Positions 31,885 through 41,942 are shown, numbered from the stretch's first letter. The stretch: DNA of 64,000 nucleotides from Nocardioides lijunqiniae (GCF_015024225.1 NZ_JACJGM010000003.1:186001-250000), one strand, 5' to 3'. Program-made: numbers and translations. Notes: generated by a model not told the origin, from the sequence alone.

Positions 31885-33639
31885 ATGTCGATGTCAGATG
31901 GTGTGTCCAGCAACAAGGGTCGGAGCCCCGACGAGCTCGAGAGCCAGGTGCGCTTTCTCGAGGCCGAGGTGAGCGACCTGCGCCGCCGGCTCAGCGACGC
32001 GCCGACGTACTCACGCGGCGTCGACCTACGGCTGGCCGACGCCCAGCGTTCGCTGTCGGCGGTGACGTCGCAGAACGAGCGCCTCGCCGAGACGCTGCGC
32101 GAGGCGCGCGACCAGATCATGAAGCTCAAGGAGGAGGTCGACCGGCTGGCCCAGCCGCCGGCCGGGTTCGGGACGTTCCTCGCCCGCAACGACGACGACT
32201 CGGTCGACGTCTTCACCGGCGGTCGCAAGCTGCGCGTCAACGTCAGCCCCTCCGTCGAGCTCGACGAGCTGCGCCGCGGCCAGGAGGTCATGCTCAACGA
32301 GGCGCTCAACGTCGTCGCGGCCTTCGACTACGAGCAGGTCGGCGAGGTGGTGATGTTCAAGGAGCTGCTAGCCGACGGCGAGCGTGCCCTGGTCATCGCC
32401 AACGCCGACGAGGAGCGCGTCGTACGCCTGGCGCAGCCCCTGCTCAGCGACACCATCCGGGCCGGCGACTCCCTGCTGCTCGACTCCCGCGCCGGGTACG
32501 TCTACGAGAAGGTGCCCAAGTCCGAGGTCGAGGAGCTGGTGCTGGAGGAGGTTCCCGACATCGACTACGAGTCGATCGGCGGCCTGTTCGGGCAGATCGA
32601 GCAGATCCGCGACGCCGTCGAGCTGCCCTACCTGCACCCCGAGCTCTTCCTCGAGCACGAGCTCAAGCCGCCCAAGGGTGTCCTGCTCTACGGCCCCCCG
32701 GGCTGCGGCAAGACGCTCATCGCGAAGGCGGTGGCCAACTCGCTGGCCAAGAAGGTCGCGGCCAAGACCGGCCAAGAGGGGAAGTCCTACTTCCTCAACA
32801 TCAAGGGCCCCGAGCTGCTCAACAAGTACGTCGGCGAGACCGAGCGCCACATCCGGCTCGTCTTCCAGCGGGCCCGCGAGAAGGCCAGCGAGGGCACGCC
32901 CGTCATCGTGTTCTTCGACGAGATGGACTCGCTCTTCCGCACCCGCGGGTCGGGCGTCTCCTCCGACGTCGAGAACACCATCGTCCCGCAGCTGCTCAGC
33001 GAGATCGACGGCGTGGAGCTGCTCGAGAACGTGCTGGTGATCGGTGCGTCCAACCGCGAGGACATGATCGACCCCGCCATCCTGCGCCCCGGTCGCCTGG
33101 ACGTGAAGATCAAGATCGAGCGGCCCGACGCGGAGTCGGCGCGCGACATCTTCTCGAAGTACCTCACTCCGAGCCTGCCGCTGCACGCCGACGACCTGGG
33201 CGAGTTCGGCGGAGACCGCGACGCCTGCGTCGCCGGCATGATCCGCGCGACGGTGGAGCGGATGTACACCGAGACCGAGGAGAACAGGTTCCTGGAGGTC
33301 ACCTACGCCAACGGTGACAAGGAGGTCCTCTACTTCAAGGACTTCAACTCCGGCGCCATGATCCAGAACATCGTCGACCGGGCGAAGAAGATGGCGATCA
33401 AGGACCTCCTCGACCACCAGCAGCGCGGACTGCGCGTCTCGCACCTGCTGCAGGCGTGCGTCGACGAGTTCAAGGAGAACGAGGACCTCCCCAACACCAC
33501 CAACCCCGACGACTGGGCCCGCATCTCCGGCAAGAAGGGCGAGCGGATCGTCTTCATCCGCACGCTCATCACCGGCAAGCAGGGCACCGAGCCGGGTCGC
33601 TCCATCGACACCGTCGCCAACACCGGTCAGTACCTCTAG
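31885..33639 (+). CDS. mpa: Proteasome-associated AAA+ ATPase
   Basis: This 584-aa ring ATPase (Mpa/ARC) recognises pupylated proteins, unfolds them and feeds them to the 20S core. Order: N-terminal coiled coil that captures Pup (about residues 15-90), tandem OB folds, AAA+ domain with Walker A GPPGCGKT (about 269), Walker B VFFDEMD (about 342), and the C-terminal GQYL whose penultimate Tyr docks in the proteasome alpha-ring. AGGAGGTG precedes the ATG at 31885. The repeats on both sides mark it as a single-gene transcription unit. Confidence 0.96.
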   Translation: MSMSDGVSSNKGRSPDELESQVRFLEAEVSDLRRRLSDAPTYSRGVDLRLADAQRSLSAVTSQNERLAETLREARDQIMKLKEEVDRLAQPPAGFGTFLARNDDDSVDVFTGGRKLRVNVSPSVELDELRRGQEVMLNEALNVVAAFDYEQVGEVVMFKELLADGERALVIANADEERVVRLAQPLLSDTIRAGDSLLLDSRAGYVYEKVPKSEVEELVLEEVPDIDYESIGGLFGQIEQIRDAVELPYLHPELFLEHELKPPKGVLLYGPPGCGKTLIAKAVANSLAKKVAAKTGQEGKSYFLNIKGPELLNKYVGETERHIRLVFQRAREKASEGTPVIVFFDEMDSLFRTRGSGVSSDVENTIVPQLLSEIDGVELLENVLVIGASNREDMIDPAILRPGRLDVKIKIERPDAESARDIFSKYLTPSLPLHADDLGEFGGDRDACVAGMIRATVERMYTETEENRFLEVTYANGDKEVLYFKDFNSGAMIQNIVDRAKKMAIKDLLDHQQRGLRVSHLLQACVDEFKENEDLPNTTNPDDWARISGKKGERIVFIRTLITGKQGTEPGRSIDTVANTGQYL

Positions 33640-33667
33640 CCGGCCGTACGTCGCCGCTCCTCGGCCT

Positions 33668-33730
33668 TGCGGTTTGGTCACCAACCGCAAGGCCGAGGGC
33701 GTCAGACGTGCGGTTGGTGACCAAACCGCA
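33668..33730. repeat. Two-arm palindromic intergenic repeat, copy 9 (arm 1 hairpin extended)
   Basis: Arms 33668-33689 and 33709-33730 flank a 19-nt spacer and here match each other perfectly. Arm 1 alone forms a longer hairpin, because TCGGCCT before it pairs with AGGCCGA after it. It lies between the convergent mpa and methyltransferase genes. Confidence 0.93.
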
Positions 33731-33750
33731 GGGCTCGGCGACCGTGCGGC

Positions 33751-34380
33751 TCAAACGGCCTGCTTGCGCGCACGCCCGGCCGAGCAGTACGTGAACGGCC
33801 TAACGAGCGACGGCCCAGGCAGGTAGCCCTGCTCCAGCCCGGTCGGCACGAGGCCGGCCTCGGCGAGCACCACGGGCACGTCACGCGTCAGGTGGCAGCC
33901 GCCGGCGACGCGACGCTGCACGGGCTCGAGGCGGCGCTGCCAGGTCTGCACGCGAGGGTCCGGCGCGAGCCCGTGCTCGAGGAAGTGCAGCGACCCGCCC
34001 GGCCGCAGCACGCGGCGTACCTCCGCGAGCGCGCGGTCGACGTCGGGGATCGTGCACAGGGTGAACGTCGACAGGACGGCGTCGTACGTCGCCTCGTCGG
34101 CGTCGAGCCGCTGCCCGTCGAGACCCACGCGCTCGATCGGGACACGCGCTCGCGCCCGGCGCTGCGCCGAGAGGTCCCAGGCCAGGTCCGAGGGCTCGAC
34201 GGCGTCCACGCGGCGTACACCGAGCGGGTAGTGACCGATGTTGAGCCCGCTCCCGAAGCCGAGCTCCAGGACGCTGCCCGTGAGCTCGGCGCACACGAGG
34301 GCCCGCCGCTCAGCCACCTCCGGGCTGCTCAGGGACGCCTCGACCAGGCGGGGCACGACCCGGCGCTCCCACCAGCTCAT
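33751..34380 (-). CDS. Class I SAM-dependent methyltransferase
   Basis: The protein is 209 aa. It has the UbiE/Methyltransf_11 pattern VLELGFGSGLNIGHYP (SAM-binding), VDAVEPSDLA, YDAVLSTFTLCTIPD and LRPGGSLHFLEHGL. The METTL7-like sequence THTLCTIPD suggests thiol or lipid methylation, but the substrate is unknown. I chose the ATG at 34380 (MSWWERRVVP), since GGGGGAGG lies nine bases upstream. It is divergent from the dop side of the locus. Confidence 0.85.
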   Translation of the reverse strand: MSWWERRVVPRLVEASLSSPEVAERRALVCAELTGSVLELGFGSGLNIGHYPLGVRRVDAVEPSDLAWDLSAQRRARARVPIERVGLDGQRLDADEATYDAVLSTFTLCTIPDVDRALAEVRRVLRPGGSLHFLEHGLAPDPRVQTWQRRLEPVQRRVAGGCHLTRDVPVVLAEAGLVPTGLEQGYLPGPSLVRPFTYCSAGRARKQAV

Positions 34381-34488
34381 CTGGGTGCCTCCCCCCGCGC
34401 GCGGCACGGACCGAGCAGGGCCCGCGGCGTGCTACCTATGTACTCCCGCGTCACCCGATCGAGGTGACCGTCACGGTCGGAGACCCCC

Positions 34489-34566
34489 ATGATCAAGATC
34501 CTCGTCATCATCGTCGTCGTGCTCGTCATCATCTACCTCGCGCAGATGGTGCTGCGGAAGCGCTGA
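34489..34566 (+). CDS. 25-aa single-helix membrane microprotein upstream of dop
   Basis: An ATG at 34489 opens a 25-codon frame: [19 protein letters not shown], then a short MVLRKR tail and TGA at 34566. It is one membrane helix with a positive C-terminus. GGAG lies seven bases upstream. It fills most of the gap between the divergent methyltransferase and dop. The run of Ile/Val codons is unlike chance GC-rich sequence, which argues for real coding. Function is unknown; it could be a membrane anchor or regulator. Confidence 0.55.
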   Translation: MIKILVIIVVVLVIIYLAQMVLRKR

Positions 34567-34600
34567 GCAGGCGCTCGGCCCGGCCCCGTACCCTCGAGCC

Positions 34601-36109
34601 ATGAGCGTACGGCGGGTGATGGGCACCGAGGTCGAGTACGGCATCTCGGTGCAGGGGCAGCCGCTGGCCAACCCGATGGTGGCGTCCTCGCAGGTGGTCA
34701 ACGCCTACGCGTCCGCCACCGTCCGGGCCCGGCGGGCGCGGTGGGACTTCGAGGAGGAGTCGCCGCTGCGTGACGCGCGCGGCTTCGACATGGCCCGCCA
34801 GGTGGCGGACCCCACCCAGCTGACCGACGAGGACCTGGGCCTCGCCAACGTCATCCTGACCAACGGCGCCCGCCTCTACGTCGACCACGCGCACCCCGAG
34901 TACTCCACGCCCGAGGTCACCAATCCGCTCGACATCGTGCTGTGGGACAAGGCGGGGGAGCAGGTGATGCTCGACGCGCAGCGCCGGGCCGCCGCGCTGC
35001 CCAACGGCGTCGCCATCGCGCTGTACAAGAACAACACTGACAACAAGGGCGCCTCCTACGGTGCCCACGAGAACTACCTGATGCGGCGCTCGACCCCGTT
35101 CGCCGACATCGTGCGGCACCTGACGCCGTTCTTCGTGAGCCGCCAGGTGGTGTGCGGCGCGGGGCGCGTCGGCATCGGCCAGGACGGGCGCGAGCACGGC
35201 TTCCAGATCAGCCAGCGCGCGGACTTCTTCGAGGTCGAGGTCGGTCTCGAGACCACGCTGAAGCGCCCCATCATCAACACCCGCGACGAGCCGCACGCGG
35301 ACCCCGAGAAGTACCGCCGCCTGCACGTCATCATCGGCGACGCCAACCTCGCGGAGGTCTCGACGTACCTCAAGGTCGGGACGACCTCGCTGGTCCTCGC
35401 GATGATCGAGGACCGCTTCATCGGCCCCGACCTCACCGTCGACGGCGCGGTCTCGGCGCTGCGGGCCGTCTCCCACGACCCGACGCTGAAGCAGACGTTC
35501 ACGCTCACCGACGGCCGCACCCTGACCGCGATCCAGCTGCAGCTGGAGTACCTCGACCTGGCCAGGAAGTACGTCGAGGACCGGCTGGGCGCCGATGCGG
35601 ACGCGCAGACGCTCGACGTGCTGGCGCGCTGGGAGTCGGTCCTCGACCGCCTCGAGCGCGATCCCATGCTGTGCGCCACCGAGCTGGACTGGGTCGCCAA
35701 GCTGAAGCTGCTGGAGCAGTACCGCTCCCGCGACGGTCTCGACTGGGACGACGCCAAGCTGCAGCTCATCGACCTGCAGTACTCCGACATCCGCCCCGAC
35801 AAGGGCCTCTACAACCGGCTCGTCGCCGCGGGTCGCATGGAGCGCCTGCTCGACGACGAGGCGGTGGTTCAGGCGATGCACGACCCGCCGGAGGACACGC
35901 GCGCCTACTTCCGCGGCCGGTGCCTGGAGAAGTACGCCGAGGACGTCGCCGCCGCCTCCTGGGACTCGGTGATCTTCGACCTCCCCGGCCGCGAGTCCCT
36001 CCAGCGCGTGCCCACGATCGACCCCCTGCGCGGCAGCCGGAGCCACGTCGGCGACCTCCTCGACCGCTGCGACACCGCCGAGCAGCTCTTCGCCGCCCTC
36101 ACCCGCTGA
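34601..36109 (+). CDS. dop: Pup deamidase/depupylase
   Basis: Dop (502 aa) deamidates the C-terminal Gln of Pup to Glu and removes Pup from substrates. It belongs to the carboxylate-amine ligase/glutamine synthetase-like fold, with [11 protein letters not shown] at the N-terminus (metal Glu), [18 protein letters not shown] and [10 protein letters not shown]. The Dop-specific loop after residue 35 ([15 protein letters not shown]) distinguishes it from PafA. TACCCT lies six bases before the ATG. A repeat copy and a new promoter separate it from pup. Confidence 0.96.
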   Translation: MSVRRVMGTEVEYGISVQGQPLANPMVASSQVVNAYASATVRARRARWDFEEESPLRDARGFDMARQVADPTQLTDEDLGLANVILTNGARLYVDHAHPEYSTPEVTNPLDIVLWDKAGEQVMLDAQRRAAALPNGVAIALYKNNTDNKGASYGAHENYLMRRSTPFADIVRHLTPFFVSRQVVCGAGRVGIGQDGREHGFQISQRADFFEVEVGLETTLKRPIINTRDEPHADPEKYRRLHVIIGDANLAEVSTYLKVGTTSLVLAMIEDRFIGPDLTVDGAVSALRAVSHDPTLKQTFTLTDGRTLTAIQLQLEYLDLARKYVEDRLGADADAQTLDVLARWESVLDRLERDPMLCATELDWVAKLKLLEQYRSRDGLDWDDAKLQLIDLQYSDIRPDKGLYNRLVAAGRMERLLDDEAVVQAMHDPPEDTRAYFRGRCLEKYAEDVAAASWDSVIFDLPGRESLQRVPTIDPLRGSRSHVGDLLDRCDTAEQLFAALTR

Positions 36110-36122
36110 CCTCGTCCGGGGC

Positions 36123-36185
36123 TGCGGTTTGGTCACCAACCGCAGGCCTGAGGGGCTCGACCTTGCGGTTTGTGACCAATCCGCG
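36123..36185. repeat. Two-arm palindromic intergenic repeat, copy 10
   Basis: Arm 1 36123-36144 is intact; the spacer is 19 nt; arm 2 36164-36185 is degenerate at its outer end (AATCCGCG). It begins 13 bp after the dop stop and ends 20 bp before the pup -10 hexamer. Confidence 0.88.
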
Positions 36186-36205
36186 ACGGCCAACCCCCGA
36201 CTGGA

Positions 36206-36211
36206 TAGGGT
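36206..36211 (+). promoter_or_regulatory. Leaderless promoter of pup-prcB-prcA
   Basis: TAGGGT lies exactly six bases before the pup ATG, with no Shine-Dalgarno between them. Transcription would begin at or beside the start codon. Because a repeat precedes it, pup-prcBA forms a unit distinct from dop. Confidence 0.6.
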
Positions 36212-36217
36212 CGAGGC

Positions 36218-36415
36218 ATGGCCCAGGAGCAGAAGCAACCGCGCAAGTCCTCGGAGACCGAGGAGTCGACCGAGGTCGCCCCGGAGAGCGATGTCGCCGA
36301 GCGCAAGGAGTCCCTCGACGGCGACGTCGACGCGATCCTCGACGAGATCGACGAGGTGCTGGAGTCCAACGCCGAGGACTTCGTGAAGTCGTTCATCCAG
36401 AAGGGTGGCCAGTGA
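36218..36415 (+). CDS. pup: Prokaryotic ubiquitin-like protein
   Basis: Pup is 65 aa, acidic and intrinsically disordered, with the helix-forming Mpa-binding segment [22 protein letters not shown] and the C-terminal GGQ. The terminal Gln must be deamidated by Dop before PafA can link Pup to substrate lysines, which fits the presence of dop. Its stop overlaps the prcB GTG, so Pup and the core protease are made from one transcript. Confidence 0.97.
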   Translation: MAQEQKQPRKSSETEESTEVAPESDVAERKESLDGDVDAILDEIDEVLESNAEDFVKSFIQKGGQ

Positions 36416-37266
36416 GCGACCCGCGCCTGCCCGCCTCGTACCTCCAGCCGGGCATCTCCTCCTTCAGCGACTTCCTGGCGGGGGAGTCACCCGAGCTGCT
36501 CCCGAGCCGGCGCGCGTTGCCGCAGGGCCAGGCCGGTGATCTCGCGCCGCACGGCACCACCATCGTCGCGGCGACGTTCCCCGGCGGCGTGGTGATGGCG
36601 GGCGACCGCCGCGCCACGATGGGCAACATCATCGCCCAGCGCGACATCGAGAAGGTGTTCCCCGCCGACGAGTACTCCGTCGTCGGCATCGCCGGCACGG
36701 CTGGGCTGGCCGTGGAGATGGTGCGCCTGTTCCAGACCGAGCTCGAGCACTACGAGAAGATCGAGGGCACTACGCTCTCGATGGACGGCAAGGCCAACCG
36801 GCTCGCCGCCCTCATCCGCGCCAACCTCGGCATGGCCATGCAGGGGCTCTCGGTCGTCCCGCTCTTCGCCGGCTTCGACATGCGCCAGAGCCAGGGGCGG
36901 ATCTTCAGCTACGACGTCACCGGTGGTCGCTACGAGGAGACCGCGTTCTACTCGGTCGGCTCGGGCTCCCTCTTTGCCAAGGGCTCGCTGAAGAAGCTCT
37001 ACCGCGAGGACCTCGACGAGACCCAGTGCGTCACTGCCGTCCTCCAGGCGCTCTACGACGCCGCGGACGACGACTCCGCCACCGGCGGACCCGACATGGC
37101 CCGCAGGATCTTCCCGGTGGTGCGCGTCATCACCGTGGAGGGCGGGCGTCGCCTGGGCGACGAGGAGGTCGCCGAGATCGCCGACCGCGTCATCGCCGGG
37201 CGCATGATCAGGCCCGACGGGCCGGGGGCACCGCTCACCGGTGGCACGACGGGAGGCCAGCGATGA
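36412..37266 (+). CDS. prcB: 20S proteasome beta subunit
   Basis: PrcB (284 aa) is the catalytic subunit. A 48-residue propeptide is removed at [10 protein letters not shown], leaving Thr49 as N-terminal nucleophile. GDRRATMGN and the Lys of the catalytic set (about K81 in DIEKVF) are in place. The start is the GTG overlapping the pup stop. The C-terminal extension after [12 protein letters not shown] is short and Gly-rich. It overlaps prcA by four bases (ATGA), consistent with balanced synthesis of both subunits. Confidence 0.96.
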   Translation: MSDPRLPASYLQPGISSFSDFLAGESPELLPSRRALPQGQAGDLAPHGTTIVAATFPGGVVMAGDRRATMGNIIAQRDIEKVFPADEYSVVGIAGTAGLAVEMVRLFQTELEHYEKIEGTTLSMDGKANRLAALIRANLGMAMQGLSVVPLFAGFDMRQSQGRIFSYDVTGGRYEETAFYSVGSGSLFAKGSLKKLYREDLDETQCVTAVLQALYDAADDDSATGGPDMARRIFPVVRVITVEGGRRLGDEEVAEIADRVIAGRMIRPDGPGAPLTGGTTGGQR

Positions 37267-38180
37267 GCATGCCCTTCTACGTCTCGCCCGAGCAGCTGAT
37301 GAAGGACCGGGCCGACTTCGCGCGCAAGGGCATCGCCCGCGGGCGCTCGGTCGTGACGGTCCAGTACGGCGACGGCATCCTGTTCGCCTCCGAGAACCCC
37401 TCCCAGGCGCTGCACAAGGTCTCCGAGATCTACGACCGGATCGCGTTCGCCGCCGTCGGCCGCTACAACGAGTTCGAGAACCTCCGCATCGCCGGCGTCC
37501 GGCTCGCCGACATGCGTGGCTACGCCTACGACCGTCGCGACGTCACCGGCCGGGGCTTGGCCAACGCCTACGCCCAGACGCTCGGCACCATCTTCTCCAG
37601 CGGCGGGGAGAAGCCCTACGAGGTGGAGATCTTCGTCGCCGAGATCGGTGACACCGCCACCGACGACCAGATCTTCCGACTGACCTACGACGGTCAGGTC
37701 GCCGACGAGCAGGGCTTCGCCGTCATGGGCGGAGCCTCCGACGTCGTCGCCGGCTACATCAAGGAGCGCTACGTCGCCGACTCCTCGCTCGAGGACGTCG
37801 TTCGTCTCGCCGTGGCCGCCCTGGGCCACTCGGCGGACGGCGACCGGGTGATCGACGTAGACCACCTCGAGGTGGCCATCCTGGACCGCACCCGCACCCA
37901 GCCCCGCAAGTTCGTGCGGCTCAGCCCCGCCCGGCTGAACGGGCTTCTGGGGGAGCGCGGCCCCTCGAGCCCCGACGAGGCGCTGCCGGAGGACACCCAG
38001 CCCGGGTCTGCCTCGCGCGGTGGCAACCCCGACGACCCCCGCGACCCCACCGACCAGACCAGCGGCCACGTCGCTCCCCTGGAGGACCCGGTCACCGGGG
38101 AGCCGACCTCGCGCGGCGACAACGGCCAGCAGCCCCCGGTCGCCCCGCCGGCGCCGGACTCCGGTGGCGCTCCTTCCTGA
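37263..38180 (+). CDS. prcA: 20S proteasome alpha subunit with long disordered tail
   Basis: PrcA (305 aa) forms the outer gating rings that receive Mpa. The N-terminal gate [23 protein letters not shown] and core residues such as [11 protein letters not shown] are typical. After LNGLLGERG (about residue 235) the protein continues for about 70 residues of Pro/Gly/Asp/Thr-rich sequence ending DSGGAPS. The tail is longer than that of M. tuberculosis PrcA (about 248 aa from memory). It could alter docking or be a degradation tag; this is inference. Confidence 0.95.
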   Translation: MSMPFYVSPEQLMKDRADFARKGIARGRSVVTVQYGDGILFASENPSQALHKVSEIYDRIAFAAVGRYNEFENLRIAGVRLADMRGYAYDRRDVTGRGLANAYAQTLGTIFSSGGEKPYEVEIFVAEIGDTATDDQIFRLTYDGQVADEQGFAVMGGASDVVAGYIKERYVADSSLEDVVRLAVAALGHSADGDRVIDVDHLEVAILDRTRTQPRKFVRLSPARLNGLLGERGPSSPDEALPEDTQPGSASRGGNPDDPRDPTDQTSGHVAPLEDPVTGEPTSRGDNGQQPPVAPPAPDSGGAPS

Positions 38181-38200
38181 GCCTCGGCGCGACGTCGCCC

Positions 38201-38263
38201 TGCGGTTTGGTCACAAACCGCAGGGCGAGACGGCCAGATCCTGTGGTCGGTGACCAAACCTCA
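38201..38263. repeat. Two-arm palindromic intergenic repeat, copy 11 (arm 2 decayed)
   Basis: Arm 1 38201-38222 forms an extended 14-bp hairpin, since TCGCCC before it pairs with GGGCGA after it. Arm 2 38242-38263 is decayed (TGTGGTCGG at its start, ends CCTCA). It lies 20 bp after the prcA stop. Confidence 0.85.
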
Positions 38264-38361
38264 AGGGCGCTCTACGCGAGCTGACGCCGGAGTACCGCGG
38301 CCATCCACAGGCGCGCGGAGGCCGGGTTTGGTTGAGCCCGAGACCGTCCAGGCTCTGAGGC

Positions 38362-39369
38362 ATGTCCGAGGAGGAGAAGGCCCGCGAGGCGATGGCGCTC
38401 GCTGTCGCCAGGTCCGTGCGCGAGTGCGGGGCGGTGCTGGGCGAGGTCCGGCTCGCCGGTGCGCGCCGGGTGAGCTTCGGGCTCTACCGTCCGGAGACGG
38501 CCGGCAGCGAGGCGACAGAGCTGAGGCTGGACCTCGCGGCCTGGCTCCTGGTGCTGCCTGAGGGAGCGGTCTTCACCCACCTCACGGGGGCGTGGCTGCG
38601 CGGCTGGTCGTTGCCGAAGGTTCCGGAGGGGGTCCCGGTGTTCGCGGCCGTACGGGGTGGTCACCGGCGGCCCCGGCGCCCGGGCCTGCTGTGCGCGCGG
38701 CTGGTGGGGGAGCCGTCCTACGACCTGCGACACGGCCTGCCGGTCGAGCGCCCGGAGGAGATCCTGCTGCGCACTGCCCGGGACCTCGGGGTCATGGACC
38801 TGGTGATCATGATCGACTCCGCCCTGCACCTGGGCGACATCGACGTCGACCGGATGGAGGCGCTGCTGAAGAGCCGCAGACCCGGCGTACGCCACCTGCG
38901 GACCGCGTGGCTGCTCTCCGATGGAGCCGCCGAGTCGGCGGGCGAGACGGTGCTGCGCCTCTTCCACCGGGCCATCGGCGTCCCGGTCCAGCCGCAGGTG
39001 GAGGTCGTCGACGACGCGGGCCGCCTGCTCGGGCGCGTCGACCTGCTCGTGACCGGCACCCGCGACGTCCATGAGTACGACGGCGAGCACCACCGCGACA
39101 AGGTCCAGCAGCGGACCGACCTGCGGCGTGAGCGCGGCCTGGAGCCGGCGTACGTGCGCCGGGGCTTCACCCTCGACGACCTGCTGAACCACCCGGGCAC
39201 GACGATGCACGAGATCGACCGGGCGCTCGGCCGAGGGCATCGCAGCTCCCGGTTGGAGCGCTGGCGCGTGCTGGTCAGCAACTCGATGTACTCCGACTCG
39301 TGCCGGCGCCGACTCCTGCTCCGTTGGCAGCGCGCCACGGGCGTCATCGACTGGTTCGCCGTCGCCTGA
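38362..39369 (+). CDS. DUF559/Vsr-like endonuclease-domain protein inside the proteasome locus
   Basis: At 335 aa it has an N-terminal region (residues 1-130) with the AbiEi-like [12 protein letters not shown] pattern. The C-terminal half fits a PD-(D/E)XK nuclease: [11 protein letters not shown] (Glu about 195), GRVDLLV (D227), [10 protein letters not shown] (E238 and D240) and [18 protein letters not shown]. This DUF559-type architecture is common in actinobacteria and of unknown role; relatives are annotated as antitoxin-like or mismatch-repair-like. It interrupts prcA and pafA and is flanked by altered repeat copies, suggesting insertion. CAGGCT lies seven bases upstream. Confidence 0.7.
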   Translation: MSEEEKAREAMALAVARSVRECGAVLGEVRLAGARRVSFGLYRPETAGSEATELRLDLAAWLLVLPEGAVFTHLTGAWLRGWSLPKVPEGVPVFAAVRGGHRRPRRPGLLCARLVGEPSYDLRHGLPVERPEEILLRTARDLGVMDLVIMIDSALHLGDIDVDRMEALLKSRRPGVRHLRTAWLLSDGAAESAGETVLRLFHRAIGVPVQPQVEVVDDAGRLLGRVDLLVTGTRDVHEYDGEHHRDKVQQRTDLRRERGLEPAYVRRGFTLDDLLNHPGTTMHEIDRALGRGHRSSRLERWRVLVSNSMYSDSCRRRLLLRWQRATGVIDWFAVA

Positions 39370-39381
39370 GAGGCATGGAGT

Positions 39382-39403
39382 TGCGGTTTGGGACCAAACC
39401 GCA
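39382..39403. repeat. Collapsed single-hairpin copy of the intergenic repeat (copy 12)
   Basis: The outer half of arm 1 (TGCGGTTTGG) is joined directly to the outer half of arm 2 (GACCAAACCGCA). This gives one perfect 10-bp hairpin when the flanking T and A are included. It looks like a deletion between the arms. It sits 12 bp after the nuclease-like gene and upstream of pafA. Confidence 0.85.
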
Positions 39404-39448
39404 ACCGCGCCGCACGAAGAATGAGCGGACGTGTGGACAGGCGCCCCG

Positions 39449-39454
39449 TAGGGT
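39449..39454 (+). promoter_or_regulatory. Leaderless promoter of pafA
   Basis: TAGGGT lies seven bases before the pafA GTG, with no Shine-Dalgarno. It gives pafA its own transcription unit separate from prcBA and the inserted gene. Confidence 0.58.
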
Positions 39455-39461
39455 TTGTCTC

Positions 39462-40823
39462 GTGGACCGGCGGATCTTCGGCATCGAGAACGAGTACGGC
39501 GTCACGTGCACGTTCAAGGGCCAGCGCCGCCTGAGCCCCGACGAGGTCGCGCGCTACCTGTTCCGCAAGGTCGTCAGCTGGGGTCGCTCCAGCAACGTCT
39601 TTCTGCGCAACGGCGCCCGCCTCTACCTCGACGTGGGCAGCCACCCCGAGTACGCCACCCCCGAGTGCGACGACATCGCCGAGCTCGTGACCCACGACAA
39701 GGCGGGCGAGCGGGTCCTCGAGGGGCTGCTCCTCGACGCCGAGCAGCGGCTGCACGACGAGGGCATCCAGGGCGAGATCTACCTGTTCAAGAACAACACC
39801 GACTCCGCGGGCAACTCCTACGGCTGCCACGAGAACTACCTGGTGGGCCGCGCCGGTGAGTTCAGCCGACTTGCGGACATCCTGATCCCGTTCCTGGTCA
39901 CGCGCCAGATCGTCGTCGGGGCCGGCAAGATCACGCAGACGCCACGCGGGGCGTCGTACTCGGTCTCCCAGCGAGCCGAGCACATCTGGGAGGGCGTCAG
40001 CAGCGCCACCACGCGCAGCCGCCCGATCATCAACACCCGCGACGAGCCGCACGCCGACGCGGAGAAGTACCGCCGCCTGCACGTCATCGTGGGCGACTCG
40101 AACATGAGCGAGACCACCACCATGCTCAAGGTGGCCAGCTGTGACCTGGTGCTCCGGATGATCGAGGAGGGGGTCGTCATGCGCGACCTCACGATGGAGA
40201 ACCCGATCCGCGCCATCCGCGAGATCTCCCACGACGTGACCGGCCGGCGCAAGGTGCGCCTGGCGAACGGTCGCGAGGCCAGCGCCCTGGAGATCCAGGG
40301 GGAGTACCTCTCGAAGGCCCGCGACTTCGTGGACCGTCGCCAGATCAGCACCCCGCTGATCGAGCGTGCCCTGGACCTGTGGGAGCGCGGCCTCAAGGCG
40401 GTCGAGTCCGACGACCTGGGGCTGGTCGACCGTGAGATCGACTGGGTCATCAAGTGGAAGCTGATCGACCGCTACCGCGCCAAGCACGGCCTTCCGCTCG
40501 GCCATCCCCGCATCGCCCAGCTGGACCTGGCCTACCACGACATCCACCGCGGTCGAGGCCTCTACTACCTGCTGGAGAAGCGCGGGGCGGTCGCCCGGGT
40601 GTCGACCGACCTCAAGATCTTCGAGGCCAAGTCGGTGCCGCCGCAGACGACCCGGGCGCGCCTGCGGGGCGAGTTCATCCGCAAGGCGCAGGAGCGACGC
40701 CGCGACTTCACCGTCGACTGGGTCCACCTCAAGCTCAACGACCAGGCCCAGCGCACCGTGCTGTGCAAGGACCCGTTCCGGGCCTACGACGAGCGCGTGC
40801 AGCGCCTGATCGACGGCATGTGA
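39462..40823 (+). CDS. pafA: Pup-protein ligase
   Basis: PafA (453 aa) uses ATP to join the C-terminal Glu of deamidated Pup to substrate lysines. It shares the glutamine synthetase-like fold with Dop: [14 protein letters not shown] (metal Glu residues), [36 protein letters not shown] and [10 protein letters not shown], but lacks the Dop loop. The GTG at 39462 gives the normal N-terminus (VDRRIFG). A repeat copy begins four bases after its stop. Confidence 0.96.
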   Translation: MDRRIFGIENEYGVTCTFKGQRRLSPDEVARYLFRKVVSWGRSSNVFLRNGARLYLDVGSHPEYATPECDDIAELVTHDKAGERVLEGLLLDAEQRLHDEGIQGEIYLFKNNTDSAGNSYGCHENYLVGRAGEFSRLADILIPFLVTRQIVVGAGKITQTPRGASYSVSQRAEHIWEGVSSATTRSRPIINTRDEPHADAEKYRRLHVIVGDSNMSETTTMLKVASCDLVLRMIEEGVVMRDLTMENPIRAIREISHDVTGRRKVRLANGREASALEIQGEYLSKARDFVDRRQISTPLIERALDLWERGLKAVESDDLGLVDREIDWVIKWKLIDRYRAKHGLPLGHPRIAQLDLAYHDIHRGRGLYYLLEKRGAVARVSTDLKIFEAKSVPPQTTRARLRGEFIRKAQERRRDFTVDWVHLKLNDQAQRTVLCKDPFRAYDERVQRLIDGM

Positions 40824-40827
40824 CCCC

Positions 40828-40890
40828 TGCGGTTTGGTCACCAACCGCAGGTCTCAGCGCCCCAGGCGTGCGGTCTGTGACCAAACCGCA
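40828..40890. repeat. Two-arm palindromic intergenic repeat, copy 13
   Basis: Arm 1 40828-40849, 19-nt spacer, arm 2 40869-40890 (GGTCTGTG variant). It lies between co-directional pafA and the FKBP lipoprotein gene, whose -10 (TAGGGT, 40936-40941) follows. Confidence 0.92.
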
Positions 40891-40980
40891 GAGGCGACAC
40901 CACCCGCGCCTTGGGGTTCTCTCAGTGACGGCTTGTAGGGTGACCGCGCCGTAACGCTCCGCTCCCGAAGGTGAAAATTC

Positions 40981-41916
40981 GTGCTCTCACGCCGTCGTCC
41001 TGCCGCCACCCTGGCTGTCTCCGTCGTCCTGCTGTCCGCCCTCGCGGCGTGCGGCGACGACACCGCCGACGAGCCGGAGGGTCTCGACGGGCTGGCCGCG
41101 GTGGAGATCTCCGGGGAGTACGGCAAGGAGCCGGAGGTCACCTGGAAGGACCAGATGGTGGCCGACGACGTCGACGTCGAGGTCATCAGCGAGGGTGACG
41201 GGGAGAAGGTCGCCGACGGCGACCAGGTCCTGGTCAACTTCTGGGTCGGCAACGGCTTCACCGAGAAGAAGACGTTCAGCACCTACGACGAGGGCGGCGC
41301 GCCCGAGACGGTCCCGATCACCGACGAGGTCTCCCCGATCTTCAAGGACTCACTCGTGGGGCAGACGATCGGCTCGCGCATCGCGGTGACGGCCTCCGCC
41401 GAGGACGCCTTCGGCGAGATGGGCAACCCCGACCTGCAGATCGGCAACCGCGACACCGTGCTGCTGATCTTCGACCTCATGGAGGCCCCCGAGCCGCCCA
41501 AGCTCCGCGACGTGCCGGCCCGCCGCCAGCCGAAGGTCATCGAGCGCAAGGGCGAGCCGGTCCGGATGAACTTCGACGGCCTCAAGGCCCCGGCCGCCGA
41601 GGGCGACCTGCTGCGCACGATCGTCAAGCAGGGCAAGGGCGCCACCGTCACCGAGGACATGAGCCTCACCGTCAACTACCTCGGCTCGGTCTACGGCGAG
41701 AAGAAGCCCTTCGACGAGTCCTACTCCAAGGAGCCGGCCACCTTCGAGCTCACCGGCGTCGTCGCCGGCTGGACCCAGGGCCTCACGGGCGTCAAGGTCG
41801 GCAGCCGCGTGCTGCTGACCATCCCGCCGGTCCTCGGGTACGCCGGTCAGGAGCAGGCCGGCATCCCGGCCAACAGCACCCTGTACTTCGTCGTGGACGT
41901 CGTCTCCGCCAAGTAG
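40981..41916 (+). CDS. FKBP-type peptidyl-prolyl isomerase lipoprotein
   Basis: The 311-aa protein has a lipoprotein signal (MLSRRRPAATLAVSVVLLSA then LAAC, lipidated Cys at 24). An acidic linker follows, then two FKBP-like domains. The first (about 65-170) is degenerate; the second (about 205-310) has VTVNYLGSVYGEKKPFDESY, GWTQGLTGVKVGSRVLLTIPP and GYAG typical of FKBP isomerases. It would assist folding of exported proteins. The GTG start has AAGGTG eight bases upstream, and TAGGGT precedes a short leader. Confidence 0.9.
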   Translation: MLSRRRPAATLAVSVVLLSALAACGDDTADEPEGLDGLAAVEISGEYGKEPEVTWKDQMVADDVDVEVISEGDGEKVADGDQVLVNFWVGNGFTEKKTFSTYDEGGAPETVPITDEVSPIFKDSLVGQTIGSRIAVTASAEDAFGEMGNPDLQIGNRDTVLLIFDLMEAPEPPKLRDVPARRQPKVIERKGEPVRMNFDGLKAPAAEGDLLRTIVKQGKGATVTEDMSLTVNYLGSVYGEKKPFDESYSKEPATFELTGVVAGWTQGLTGVKVGSRVLLTIPPVLGYAGQEQAGIPANSTLYFVVDVVSAK

Positions 41917-41942
41917 CGATCCCCACGCACGGAGCCCCGAGT

